This document shows positions 45,266 to 54,147 of a stretch of DNA of 64,000 nucleotides, one piece after another. Within the stretch, counting starts at the first letter, position 1; each line of letters begins with the position of its first letter. Source of the stretch: Pedobacter antarcticus (GTDB lineage: Bacteria > Bacteroidota > Bacteroidia > Sphingobacteriales > Sphingobacteriaceae). The stretch is from NCBI RefSeq assembly GCF_900112985.1, contig NZ_FONS01000004.1:1-64000 (forward strand). The letters are read 5' to 3'. The notes under the pieces were generated by a model, which had not been told where the DNA came from, did not search any database, and worked only from the letters and a program-made list of their open reading frames with translations. The translations under genes were made by a program, and so were the position numbers.

Positions 45266-47842
45266 ATGAAAAATTACCTCAAAAAAATCATATTTATTCT
45301 AGCATTTATTTTGCCTCTATTTAATCTGGCTGGTTTCGCCCAACAAACCGAGGTTAAACAGACTGTAATTACAGGGGTGATTACAGATGCTACAGATAAG
45401 GATCCAATTCCTTATGTTACAGTTTTGTTCAAGGGAACTGGTATCATCACCAAATCTGATGCAGACGGTAAATTTGTAATTTCTACGCGCGAAACACATA
45501 CTGAACTTCAGTTTAGCTATGTCGGATATAAATCTTCATTTGTATCAGTTAAGCCAGGCGAGAGTCAGGTAATTAATGTGAAGATGCAGTCTGAATCCCA
45601 AAGTCTTTCTGAAGTTGTTATCAGCTCGAATAAACGACCCGCCTACAGAAATAAGAATAATCCGGCAGTTGAACTGATCAGGAAAGTAATTGAAAACAAG
45701 AGTAAAAATCAGGGAAAAGCATATGAGCATATTTCATATCAGCAGTATGAACAAATGTCTTTTTCTTTAAGTAATCTTTCTGAGAAGTTTAAAGGTAAAA
45801 AACTCTTCAGAAATTATCAGTTCCTTTTTGAAGAGCAGGATTCAACAAAAATCGGCGGTAAACTGACCCTCCCCATTTTCATGGAAGAGAAGTTATCACA
45901 AAATTATTTACAGAGAAATCCTGATAAAAAGAAGGTTGTTGTCCTGGGTGATAAGCATGTGAATTATGACAGCAAGTTTATTGATACGAAGGGTATGAGC
46001 AAATACTTCGAAAGGATGTATGCCGATATCAATATTTATGATAACAATATCTCTTTGGTCAGCAATCAGTTTTTAAGTCCGATAGCTGATGCATCTCCGA
46101 CATTCTACAAGTTTTTTATTACAGATACGATCAAGACACATAGCCCACAGCTAATTGAGCTTTCTTTTATTCCAAGAAATAATACAGACCTTTTATTTGA
46201 GGGTAAGATCTATATTACCATGGATGGTAATTATGCAGTACAGGACGCGTTTCTAACAGTAAACAAAAATATCAACCTGAATTTCGTAAGGGCGCTGGAA
46301 GCAAAGCTTGATTTTGATAAGAATCCGGACGGACGTTACCATCTAGCAAAAACAAATCTGATTATTGATTTTGGTATCAGTCAGAATAAAGGGGGTGGTT
46401 TTACAGGGCAGAGGACGGTGATTCTTAAGGATTACCAAGTCAATGTTCCGCAACCTGATACGGTATACCAAGGGCCTGCCCATGTTATTGCTCCTAATGC
46501 AGAGAAACGTCCAGACCAGTTTTGGAATAACCAAAGAATGGCAGACCCTTCCCTGACTGCAAATATCAATATCTACAAAAACATTGATACGCTGCAGACT
46601 ATTCCTTCTTTTAAAAGAACTATGGATCTGGTTACGCTATTATTTGCCGGATACAAAGATTTTGGGCCTTTTGAGATGGGACCAGTTAACACTTTTTATA
46701 GTTTTAATAACGTAGAGGGTTTCAGACTTCGTTTAGGGGGCAGAACTACTACTGCGCTCAGTAACCGGTATTTCTTTGAAACTTATGGTGCTTACGGTTT
46801 TAAGGATGAGAAATGGAAATATTTCTTAAGTGGTACTTACTCGCTGAACAATAAATCTATATATGCTTTTCCACAGAATTATATTCGCGGTAGCTTCCAG
46901 CGGGATACCAAAATACCTGGACAAGAGCTGCAGTTTGTACAGGAAGATAATTTCCTGCTTTCCTTTAAAAGAGGGGAGAACAATATGTTGTTGTATAATG
47001 ACATTTACAAGGTGGATTATGTGCATGAATTTGAAAACCATTTTTCTTATGCTATTTCTGCGCGTAAGTGGACGCAGCGTCCGGGTGGTTCTTTAATATT
47101 CAATAATTTTGATGCAAATAACCTTCATTCTGTTGATCATATCAATACTTCGGAGATCACCGTAAACCTTCGTTACGCTCCTTTTGAGAAATTTTATCAA
47201 GGTAAATTATACCGCACTCCGATCATAGACAAATACCCTATTTTCAACTTGCGCTATACAGCAGGTCTGAAAGGTGTTTTGGGGGGTGAATACAATTATC
47301 ATAACTTGATGGGAAGTATTGACAAGAGGTTTTACCTGTCTCAACTAGGGTATACAGATGTAACTGTTGAAGGTGGTTATTTATTTGGTAAAGTGCCCTT
47401 CCCATTGCTGACCATTCACCGGGCTAATCAGACTTATGCTTATCAACTTAATTCGTATAACCTGATGAACTTCCTAGAATTTGTGAGTGATAAATATGCA
47501 AGTGTTAATCTGGACCACAATTTTAACGGATTCTTCTTTAATAAAATACCTTTGATCAAAAGATTGAAGTTGCGTGAGGTAGCGTCCATAAAAGTTCTTT
47601 ATGGTTCTTTACGTGATGAAAACAACCCGAATAAGAATCCTGACTTATTTCAGTTCCCGAAAAATAGTGATGGTGTGACAACCACGCAAAGTCTTGACAG
47701 AACACCTTATGTTGAGGGAAGTGTAGGTGTTGGAAATATATTTAAGATTCTTCGTGTGGATATGGTGAAAAGGTTTAATTACCTGAACAATCCTGAAGTC
47801 TCGGAATGGGGTATCCGAGCAAGAGTTAAATTTGATTTTTAA
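45266..47842 (+). CDS. DUF5686 outer-membrane protein with carboxypeptidase-regulatory-like domain
   Basis: The 858-residue protein has a signal peptide (MKNYLKKIIFILAFILPLFNLAGFAQQ). A CarboxypepD_reg-like beta-sandwich follows (about 34-110, GVITDATDKDPIPYVTVLFKGTG...FSYVGYKSSFV), then a DUF5686 region (from about 130, NNPAVELIRKVIENK). It ends in a beta-barrel-like C-terminus finishing WGIRARVKFDF. The family is common in Bacteroidota outer membranes and has no settled function. It starts a short run with DUF4833 and the hydroxylase, downstream of the sphingolipid enzymes. A role in envelope lipid handling is an inference from position. Confidence 0.9.
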   Translation: MKNYLKKIIFILAFILPLFNLAGFAQQTEVKQTVITGVITDATDKDPIPYVTVLFKGTGIITKSDADGKFVISTRETHTELQFSYVGYKSSFVSVKPGESQVINVKMQSESQSLSEVVISSNKRPAYRNKNNPAVELIRKVIENKSKNQGKAYEHISYQQYEQMSFSLSNLSEKFKGKKLFRNYQFLFEEQDSTKIGGKLTLPIFMEEKLSQNYLQRNPDKKKVVVLGDKHVNYDSKFIDTKGMSKYFERMYADINIYDNNISLVSNQFLSPIADASPTFYKFFITDTIKTHSPQLIELSFIPRNNTDLLFEGKIYITMDGNYAVQDAFLTVNKNINLNFVRALEAKLDFDKNPDGRYHLAKTNLIIDFGISQNKGGGFTGQRTVILKDYQVNVPQPDTVYQGPAHVIAPNAEKRPDQFWNNQRMADPSLTANINIYKNIDTLQTIPSFKRTMDLVTLLFAGYKDFGPFEMGPVNTFYSFNNVEGFRLRLGGRTTTALSNRYFFETYGAYGFKDEKWKYFLSGTYSLNNKSIYAFPQNYIRGSFQRDTKIPGQELQFVQEDNFLLSFKRGENNMLLYNDIYKVDYVHEFENHFSYAISARKWTQRPGGSLIFNNFDANNLHSVDHINTSEITVNLRYAPFEKFYQGKLYRTPIIDKYPIFNLRYTAGLKGVLGGEYNYHNLMGSIDKRFYLSQLGYTDVTVEGGYLFGKVPFPLLTIHRANQTYAYQLNSYNLMNFLEFVSDKYASVNLDHNFNGFFFNKIPLIKRLKLREVASIKVLYGSLRDENNPNKNPDLFQFPKNSDGVTTTQSLDRTPYVEGSVGVGNIFKILRVDMVKRFNYLNNPEVSEWGIRARVKFDF

Positions 47843-47860
47843 TCGTTTATAATTACATTC

Positions 47861-48436
47861 ATGATGCCTTCAGCATTAAAAAATAGTTTTTTTCAGTTCT
47901 TTATCGCGATCTTCTTAATTGGAGGTGGCTTCAATGCATCGGCGCAGGATACCGGCAACCCCTCTCCTCTGAATTTCCCTGTACCAAAGGGAATTGAGAA
48001 TCAGTTGTTTTACCTGCAGCGTGATCCTAATATTAATACAATCATCTGTGAGCTTAATGTCGGCTCTGATGGAGATGTTATCAAGGATAAACCGGTTTCA
48101 GTTTACTGGATCAGGTATGATGAAAAAAAGGAAAAGAAAGATCTCAATATGATTCAACGTAAGTTTGCCTACGGAATCGATTCTAAAGAAATAGGTAAGG
48201 ATAAATATGAGTTGCGATTTGTTTCACATAAAAAACTTCCAATGTATCTTCAACGCTCCGCTACCGATAAAAAATTTCATGTTTATGTGACAGTAAATCA
48301 GAAAAAAATTCAAGTAGAACGCATATTTTTGCGTATCGAAGGTGGTTCATTCTGGCTTCCTAATGTTAAATATGTAGAAATAAAGGGAATCGATACCACA
48401 GATAGTTTACCAACAATACAACGAATCAAAATATAA
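47861..48436 (+). CDS. Secreted DUF4833 protein
   Basis: The 191-residue protein has a signal peptide (FFQFFIAIFLIGGGFNASAQ) and the DUF4833 domain: LFYLQRDPNINTIICELNV, VSVYWIRYDEKKEKKDLNMIQRKFAYG and KKIQVERIFLRIEGGSFWLPNVKYVEIKG. The family has no known activity. The start is one of two consecutive ATG codons (47861/47864). It lies 18 bases after the DUF5686 gene, so the two are co-transcribed. It is probably periplasmic. Confidence 0.88.
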   Translation: MMPSALKNSFFQFFIAIFLIGGGFNASAQDTGNPSPLNFPVPKGIENQLFYLQRDPNINTIICELNVGSDGDVIKDKPVSVYWIRYDEKKEKKDLNMIQRKFAYGIDSKEIGKDKYELRFVSHKKLPMYLQRSATDKKFHVYVTVNQKKIQVERIFLRIEGGSFWLPNVKYVEIKGIDTTDSLPTIQRIKI

Positions 48437-48546
48437 TAAGCAGCATGCAAATGCTGGTCTGTTATTAGACCGGCAACATGCCCGGAACATAAATTAAGCA
48501 CCAGTTTGTTGCTATGTTCTTATTAAACGCTTAAAATTCAATCACT

Positions 48547-49167
48547 ATGAAAAAGAATTTTATATCCAACTCTTCCGAATCCATCAGGATGTTTAAAAGT
48601 AGCTTTTTAGAAAGCTTATCTAAAGTACATTATTACGTGCCGCTTATCGTTTATATACCTGTAATCAGCTATTTAATCTATTTATCTTTTATAGATGCAA
48701 AGATGGATTTTCTGTCTTTCGGACTTTGGTTACTGATAGGTTTGTTTGTCTGGACGATTTCAGAATATATATTACATCGTTTTGTTTTTCACTTTTATCC
48801 TAAGTCGGGTATTGGAAAAAGGATACATTTTATATTCCACGGCGTTCATCATGATTATCCGAATGACTCAAAACGACTAGTTATGCCACCTTCAGCAAGT
48901 ATACCAATGGCACTGGGTCTATATTTTCTATTTCTTTATTTACTTCCAGCAGGAACTATTTATGCTTTCTTTACCGGTTTTTTAATAGGTTATCTGATTT
49001 ACGACATGGTACATTATGCTCTGCATCATGCTAATTTTAAAAGCAGCTTCTGGAAAAAATTAAAGCAGCATCACATGTTGCACCATTATTCAGATTCGAC
49101 GAAAGGATACGGAGTAAGTTCAGCTATTTGGGATAAAGTTCTCGGATCAGATTTTGAGAAAAAATAA
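48547..49167 (+). CDS. Fatty-acid 2-hydroxylase/sterol-desaturase-family membrane enzyme
   Basis: The 206-residue membrane protein has four hydrophobic segments and the di-iron histidine boxes of the FA hydroxylase superfamily: ILHRFVFHF, FHGVHHDYPND, HYALHHANF and LKQHHMLHHY. The closest known relatives of this shape are FA2H/Scs7 enzymes, which put a 2-hydroxyl on the fatty acid of ceramide. That suits the serine palmitoyltransferase 4.7 kb upstream. Carotenoid hydroxylases share the fold but are not expected here. A hairpin terminator follows at 49182. Confidence 0.88.
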   Translation: MKKNFISNSSESIRMFKSSFLESLSKVHYYVPLIVYIPVISYLIYLSFIDAKMDFLSFGLWLLIGLFVWTISEYILHRFVFHFYPKSGIGKRIHFIFHGVHHDYPNDSKRLVMPPSASIPMALGLYFLFLYLLPAGTIYAFFTGFLIGYLIYDMVHYALHHANFKSSFWKKLKQHHMLHHYSDSTKGYGVSSAIWDKVLGSDFEKK

Positions 49168-49181
49168 TTTTAGTATTCAGC

Positions 49182-49216
49182 GGCGGAAGGAATTAATTTT
49201 CATTCCGCCTTTCTTT
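49182..49216 (+). terminator. Terminator after the hydroxylase gene
   Basis: GGCGGAA (49182-49188) pairs with TTCCGCC (49203-49209), followed by TTTCTTTT. It lies 15 bases after the stop of the fatty-acid hydroxylase gene and before xseA. Confidence 0.65.
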
Positions 49217-49253
49217 TGTACGGAATGTCTAAATTCGCAGGAAACGAAGAATT

Positions 49254-50627
49254 TTGTCAAATCCATCTTCCATACGGCTTTCAGAACTTACAAGCAAGGT
49301 TCAACAGGTAATTAGCACGTCTTTTGGTGCAGTGAAATATTGGGTTATAGCCGATGTAACTAATTATACTTACAAAACTGAAAGAAATTTCCACTATTTC
49401 GATCTTGTCGAAAAAGATACTCGTTCAGCGGGTATCGTCGCAAGGTTTTCAGCGAGGGCCTGGGGAAATGCAGCCTTAAACATTACTAATTTCGAGCGTG
49501 CAACAGGACAGAACTTTAAAAATGATCTCCATGTACTGATTCAGGTAGAAGTTCTATTTAATTCGGTTTATGGTCTTCAGTTAAACGTAGTCGATATAGA
49601 TACCAATTTTACACTGGGGCATCTTGAGCAACAGCGAAAGGCCACCTTAGAAAGGTTACTCCGGGAAAATCCAGCTTTTATTAGTTTGGCTGAAGGTATT
49701 TATCAGACTAGGAATTCAAAATTGACATTCGGTCCGGTAATTCAACGTATTGCGGTAATCAGTTCTGAAACTTCCGCAGGTTACCAGGATTTTAGACATA
49801 CTTTAGAAAATAATGCATTCGGCTACAAAATAATAATTGACAATTATTTTGCTCTGGTACAGGGGGAGGCAAATGCAAAAGCGTTTCTTGCACGATTAAT
49901 TACTGTATTTGAATCTGGGATTCCATATGATGCAGTTATATTGATTAGAGGCGGTGGTGCTCAGACCGATTTTCTTCTTTTTGATCAGTACGAGCTAAAC
50001 CGGGCTATTGCCAAGTTTCCAATACCAGTGATTACAGGTATTGGTCATCAGAAAAATGAGACAATAGCAGATTTAATGGCCCATACTTCTACAAAGACTC
50101 CAACTAAGGCTGCTGAATTTATTATTGCACACAACCGGAATTTTGAAGAGACCCTAAAGGCTATACAACAGACTTTGATAATCAAAGCTGCCCAGCTTAT
50201 GGCAATTCATAAAGACAAATTGAATACGTTGAACCAACAAACTATTCATGCTGCAAAAAAGATGCTTACCCTGGAAGCACATGGTCTGTTAAGTTTGTCG
50301 CAACGTTTTCTGTCCCAACCGCAGTTAATTCTTTCGGGTAAAAAGCGGGATCTGGAAAATTTCAGGGTTAATCTTGCAGGTTATAGTAAATTATACCTTC
50401 AGCATCAGCAGCGTGAAATTGAACACATTAGATCTTTAATGCGGCTGATGAGCCCAGAGAATATACTCAGTAAGGGATTTGCATTATTAAAAGTAAATGG
50501 TGAGATTATAAAAGATATGACCCACATTGAAACGGGAACAATAATTGAAGTTATTCTGGCTGATACAGAAATTGAGACAAAAGTACTGACTAAAAAATAC
50601 AGGCATGGAAAAGAGTATGAATTATGA
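49254..50627 (+). CDS. xseA: Exodeoxyribonuclease VII large subunit, TTG start
   Basis: The 457-residue protein has the N-terminal OB-fold (about 8-105) and the XseA catalytic core: IAVISSETSAGYQDFRHTL, LIRGGGAQTDFLLFDQYELNRAIAKFPIPVITGIGHQKNETIADLMAHTSTKTPTKAAEF. It ends in ENILSKGFALLKVNGEII. It degrades single-stranded DNA with the small subunit encoded next. The TTG at 49254 gives the expected N-terminus (SNPSSIRLSELTSKVQQVI). The nearby ATG at 49225 is out of frame and no in-frame ATG fits. It overlaps xseB by 11-23 bases. Confidence 0.95.
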   Translation: MSNPSSIRLSELTSKVQQVISTSFGAVKYWVIADVTNYTYKTERNFHYFDLVEKDTRSAGIVARFSARAWGNAALNITNFERATGQNFKNDLHVLIQVEVLFNSVYGLQLNVVDIDTNFTLGHLEQQRKATLERLLRENPAFISLAEGIYQTRNSKLTFGPVIQRIAVISSETSAGYQDFRHTLENNAFGYKIIIDNYFALVQGEANAKAFLARLITVFESGIPYDAVILIRGGGAQTDFLLFDQYELNRAIAKFPIPVITGIGHQKNETIADLMAHTSTKTPTKAAEFIIAHNRNFEETLKAIQQTLIIKAAQLMAIHKDKLNTLNQQTIHAAKKMLTLEAHGLLSLSQRFLSQPQLILSGKKRDLENFRVNLAGYSKLYLQHQQREIEHIRSLMRLMSPENILSKGFALLKVNGEIIKDMTHIETGTIIEVILADTEIETKVLTKKYRHGKEYEL

Positions 50628-50811
50628 GCAAGCTTATGCTGAGTTAAGCCAGATTGCCAAGGAAATTGAAACTGAGGCTGTGTCAGTTGACGTCCTGGCT
50701 GAACGAGTTAAACGAGCTTCAGAATTGATTAATTTCTGTCAAAAGAAACTAAGAAACACCGAAACAGAGGTTAATAATATTATTAAACAGTTGGAGAATC
50801 AACACTTATAA
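50605..50811 (+). CDS. xseB: Exodeoxyribonuclease VII small subunit
   Basis: The 68-residue protein is a helical XseB: NYEQAYAELSQIAKEIETEAVSVDVLAERVKRASELINFCQKKLR. Several small subunits wrap the XseA subunit. The start at 50605 overlaps xseA by 23 bases; a second ATG at 50617 (MNYEQAY) also fits. Either way the overlap suggests coupled translation. Confidence 0.94.
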   Translation: MEKSMNYEQAYAELSQIAKEIETEAVSVDVLAERVKRASELINFCQKKLRNTETEVNNIIKQLENQHL

Positions 50812-50846
50812 GTTACATTGACGGGCACGCATTTAAATTTTAAACC

Positions 50847-51758
50847 ATGTTAGTATACACACCAGAAGAAGAAGAAGTTTTTTTCGATCAGATTGACAAG
50901 GTTTATAGTCTTGCTGAAGATGGCTCAACAACAGAAGCAGAAGCCATATTGTTACAATTGGCGGCAGATGTGCCACTCCCCAGGGAAGATAACACCTTGG
51001 GCGCAATTCTATTGGAAAGTATCTATGCTTTTTATGAACAGAAAGGAGATACCGGAATGGCCTTGCCACATTATCTTGCTGAAACTGATTTCCTGCAAGA
51101 AAAAATGAAAACTGAAACCGTGAAGAATCCGGTACATTTTGTAACCACAGGAAGCATCCTGGTAGACTTAAACGAGCTTGATAGAGCAAGGGACTATTTT
51201 AAAATAGCTTTAAAGCTGGCGAAGAATAAGATATTCAATGACTTTAATCCTGATTTTCTGCACATGGCGTTAATTTCAGATGAAGAATTTGAAGAGTTTA
51301 AACTCACTTATACGTCGCAGGATGATTCAGATGGAGAAGCATTAACTGAAGACATTTTGCAAGAACTGGAAGTTCTGGTTGCGCAGGGTAACGATCTTTT
51401 AGAAGAGGGTGACTTTGACGGAGCAATCACCATTTTTCAAAAGGCAATTTCAATATTGCCAGAGCCGGCCGAAACATGGGAAGTATATCCATGGATAGCC
51501 GCACCACTGGCAGATGCTTATTTCGGTAAGGGTGAATATACGCTTGCATTGCCATATTTCCAGATAGCAAACGATCTTACTCAAGATGAAGAGCCAAATG
51601 CATTTCTGAAAATGCGTCTCGGACAAACATTTTTGGAAACGGGTAATACAGAAGATGCATCAATATATCTTATCAGTGCTTATGAAATGGGCGGTGAAGA
51701 AGTCTTTGACGGTGAGGATGAGAAATATTTGAAGCATTTAAAGCTCAAAAACACCTAA
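50847..51758 (+). CDS. Tetratricopeptide repeat protein
   Basis: The 303-residue soluble protein is acidic and helical. Clear TPR-like units include DRARDYFKIALKLAKN (about 113-128), GNDLLEEGDFDGAITIFQKAISILP (about 185-209) and GKGEYTLALPYFQIAND. No signal or catalytic domain is seen, so it is probably a scaffold of unknown partners. It starts 35 bases after xseB and its end is convergent with the receiver gene 20 bases away. Confidence 0.8.
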   Translation: MLVYTPEEEEVFFDQIDKVYSLAEDGSTTEAEAILLQLAADVPLPREDNTLGAILLESIYAFYEQKGDTGMALPHYLAETDFLQEKMKTETVKNPVHFVTTGSILVDLNELDRARDYFKIALKLAKNKIFNDFNPDFLHMALISDEEFEEFKLTYTSQDDSDGEALTEDILQELEVLVAQGNDLLEEGDFDGAITIFQKAISILPEPAETWEVYPWIAAPLADAYFGKGEYTLALPYFQIANDLTQDEEPNAFLKMRLGQTFLETGNTEDASIYLISAYEMGGEEVFDGEDEKYLKHLKLKNT

Positions 51759-51778
51759 ACTGTAAATCAAAACTCTGA

Positions 51779-52138
51779 TCAGGATTGAAACTGATCGGCT
51801 AATACCGACAATAAGAAAGAGATATCGAATGGCTTGGTAACTACTTCGTCTGCACATATCTCTTTCACCACTGCAATCCGGGGATGAGTTGATAAAACGA
51901 TTACCGGAATATGTCCGTGCGTGTCTGATTCTTTGATTTGCTTGCAGATAGACGTGCCTTCTTCAGAAGGATTAATAATGTCCAGTAGGATAGCGTCTGG
52001 TTTGAATTCGTTCACATATTTAAATACCTCATGATCTGAGCTGATCAGATGTGTGATATAACCTTCGTCTTTTAGTACGATATCTAAAAGTTCAAGGATA
52101 TCTTTGTTTTTCTCTAATACCAGTATTTTCTTATTCAT
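51779..52138 (-). CDS. Single-domain response-regulator receiver
   Basis: I start at the ATG at 52138 (119 residues, MNKKILVLEKNKDILELL); an in-frame ATG at 52183 adds residues that do not look like a receiver. The fold has the phospho-acceptor Asp in DAILLDIINPS, Thr in VIVLSTHP and Lys in VVTKPFD. The first acidic pair, normally DD or ED, is E-K here (LVLEKN), so metal binding may be weakened. It has no output domain and probably acts through protein contacts. No histidine kinase is adjacent. Confidence 0.85.
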   Translation of the reverse strand: MNKKILVLEKNKDILELLDIVLKDEGYITHLISSDHEVFKYVNEFKPDAILLDIINPSEEGTSICKQIKESDTHGHIPVIVLSTHPRIAVVKEICADEVVTKPFDISFLLSVLADQFQS

Positions 52139-52314
52139 CAGGTCGATATGAATTTCGCGGGTTCTCCGGGAAATCGACCACAAAGATAAATAACCTTTTA
52201 TTTAAATTTCATTGTATTTGGTTTATATTATTAGAATCAGCATTAGCGTAAAATATTTTAGCATTTAAAATATTCTCCCTGGAATTTTTATATTTGGTTA
52301 TAAGAAGATAAAAC

Positions 52315-52494
52315 ATGGATAAATTTACTAAACTAAAAGAACTGGCTTCTGCTATTGAGACAGACGTGGAGAAATTTTACAACGCAGGAAACAGCGCCGC
52401 TGGCACACGTGTGCGTAAAGCAATGCAGGATCTTAAGGTCCTGGCTCAAGACATTAGAAGTGAAGTGACTGAGAAAAAAAATTCGGTAAAATAA
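52315..52494 (+). CDS. Hc1/histone H1-like small basic protein
   Basis: This short gene of 59 codons starts at the ATG at 52315. The protein begins MDKFTKLKELASAIETDVEK and contains FYNAGNSAAGTRVRKAMQD and LAQDIRSEVTEKKN. That pattern matches the small Hc1-type histone H1-like proteins of Bacteroidota, thought to bind DNA. The sequence is helical and mildly basic at the C-terminus. It is transcribed alone between the receiver and the aldo/keto reductase. The match is from memory of the family. Confidence 0.8.
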   Translation: MDKFTKLKELASAIETDVEKFYNAGNSAAGTRVRKAMQDLKVLAQDIRSEVTEKKNSVK

Positions 52495-52588
52495 TAACGA
52501 CCAATTCCTGACGAAAGGGGTTTATTGCTATATGAGGGATGCATTTGCATTATTATAAGCATTAAGTCCCTTTTTTAAATTTAGAATA

Positions 52589-53581
52589 ATGAATTATCTG
52601 GCAAGCCCCTCAAGGTATACACAAATGCAATATAGACGCTGTGGAAACAGCGGTCTGAAATTACCGGCGATCTCCTTAGGTCTGTGGCACAATTTTGGCC
52701 ATGTCGACCAACTTTCCAACTCCAGAGACATTCTGCATTTAGCTTTCGACAGCGGAATTACTCACTTTGATCTGGCCAATAATTATGGACCACCTCCCGG
52801 TTCTGCTGAAGAGAATTTTGGTAAGATTTTGAATCAGGATTTCAAGTCATACAGAGATGAAATGATTATTTCCAGCAAAGCAGGGTATACGATGTGGGAT
52901 GGTCCATACGGAGATTGGGGATCAAAAAAGTATTTGGTATCCAGTCTCGATCAGAGCCTGAAGAGAATGAACCTCGATTATGTCGATATATTTTATCACC
53001 ATAGACCGGACCCTGATACGCCGCTGGAAGAGACAATGGCTGCACTGGATCTGATTGTAAGACAGGGGAAGGCGCTATACGCAGGTATTTCTAATTACCC
53101 TGTTGAACAAGCAAAAAAAGCTTTTCAAATTTTAAAGGAAATGGGCACGCCATGTCTGATCCATCAACCTAAATATTCGATGTATGAGAGATGGATTGAA
53201 GATGGCCTTATCGATCTTTTAGGAGACGAAGGGGTCGGATGCATACCATTTTCTCCATTGGCTCAGGGATTACTAACTAATAAATATCTTCACGGAATTC
53301 CAGAAGACTCAAGAGCTGCAAAATCACATGGTGCTCTTCAGCAGGAACAGATTAGTCCGGAAACCGTTGTCCAACTACACGGATTGAATTCGCTGGCGCA
53401 GGAAAGAGGGCAGAGTCTGGCGCAGATGGCGTTATCATGGATATTAAAAGATCAAAGAATTACTTCGGTACTTGTCGGTGCAAGTAAGCCGTCACAATTA
53501 GCAGACAGTTTAAAATGCCTGAACAAACTGGACTTCTCAACGTCAGAACTACAGCAAATTGAAGACATCCTTGCCGGATAG
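52589..53581 (+). CDS. Aldo/keto reductase (GPR/YghZ type)
   Basis: The 330-residue TIM-barrel enzyme has the active-site Asp and Tyr in THFDLANNYGPPPGSAE, Lys in MIISSKAGYTMW and His in IFYHHRPDPDTPLEE. The NADP site is near SVLVGASKPSQLADSL. The YRRCGNSGLKLPAISLGLWHNFG opening is typical of the YghZ/GPR group, which reduces L-glyceraldehyde 3-phosphate and other aldehydes. It is cytoplasmic and complete. A hairpin follows 80 bases after its stop. Confidence 0.92.
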   Translation: MNYLASPSRYTQMQYRRCGNSGLKLPAISLGLWHNFGHVDQLSNSRDILHLAFDSGITHFDLANNYGPPPGSAEENFGKILNQDFKSYRDEMIISSKAGYTMWDGPYGDWGSKKYLVSSLDQSLKRMNLDYVDIFYHHRPDPDTPLEETMAALDLIVRQGKALYAGISNYPVEQAKKAFQILKEMGTPCLIHQPKYSMYERWIEDGLIDLLGDEGVGCIPFSPLAQGLLTNKYLHGIPEDSRAAKSHGALQQEQISPETVVQLHGLNSLAQERGQSLAQMALSWILKDQRITSVLVGASKPSQLADSLKCLNKLDFSTSELQQIEDILAG

Positions 53582-53661
53582 AATATATTCCTGATGGTGA
53601 TTTCTTTAAAACGGTAAAAGAATTAAGGTTATATGTTGAGGAACCTGTAAATTCGCAGCCA

Positions 53662-53690
53662 CAAGCGCTTCCTGCGGGAACCGCTTGTTT
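53662..53690 (+). terminator. Hairpin after the aldo/keto reductase gene
   Basis: CAAGCG (53662-53667) pairs with CGCTTG (53682-53687). An inner TTCC/GGAA pair extends the stem after one C-C mismatch, and TTTTG follows. It is a weak to moderate terminator, ending just before the thioesterase gene at 53705. Confidence 0.55.
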
Positions 53691-53704
53691 TGAAATAGTA
53701 TAAC

Positions 53705-54091
53705 ATGACGATAGAAGAAAAGATCCAGGCCTCGGAGACGAGGATTTTTAAAGCTGTATTCCCGAATACAACTAATCATTACGACACCTTATTTGGCGGG
53801 ACTGCCATGCATATGATGGATGAAGTTGCGTTTATTACTGCGACTCGTTTCAGCCGTCAGCGGATGGTTACAGTGAGCAGTGACAGAATAGATTTTAAAA
53901 GACCGATTCCTGCAGGTACAATTGTTGAACTGATTGGAACTGTAAGCCATTTGGGTAATACTAGTATGAAAGTTAGGGTGGATATTTATGTGGAGCAGAT
54001 GTATTCTGAAACCAGGGAAAAAGCGGTAAGTGGAGAGTTTTCCTTTGTTGCTATTGATGAACATAAGAAGCCAACCGCTATTATTAAATAA
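53705..54091 (+). CDS. Hotdog-fold acyl-CoA thioesterase
   Basis: The 128-residue protein is a YciA-like thioesterase: NHYDTLFGGTAMHMMDEVAFITATRFSR, then VTVSSDRIDFKRPIPAGTIVELIGTV. The N-x-x-G-G-x-x-M-x-x-M-D-E pattern carries the catalytic Asn and Asp. It hydrolyses acyl-CoA in the cytoplasm; chain-length preference cannot be read. Its stop codon lies inside a perfect palindrome. Confidence 0.9.
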   Translation: MTIEEKIQASETRIFKAVFPNTTNHYDTLFGGTAMHMMDEVAFITATRFSRQRMVTVSSDRIDFKRPIPAGTIVELIGTVSHLGNTSMKVRVDIYVEQMYSETREKAVSGEFSFVAIDEHKKPTAIIK

Positions 54092-54133
54092 CAAAAAGGG
54101 GTGATCAATTTAAATTGATCACCCCTTTTTGTT
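54090..54133. terminator. 44-bp perfect palindrome terminator
   Basis: Arms 54090-54111 and 54112-54133 are exact reverse complements, with GGGGTGATCAATTT as the GC-containing part and A- and T-runs outside. It covers the last bases of the thioesterase stop codon and faces the end of the convergent C1 peptidase gene. Confidence 0.92.
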
Positions 54134-54147
54134 TATTATGCTCCTGA

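Noticed and set aside
52514..52576. Possible long-loop terminator AAAGGG/CCCTTT after the Hc1-like gene
   Set aside because: The arms are 6 bp with a loop near 50 bases and no convincing inner stem.
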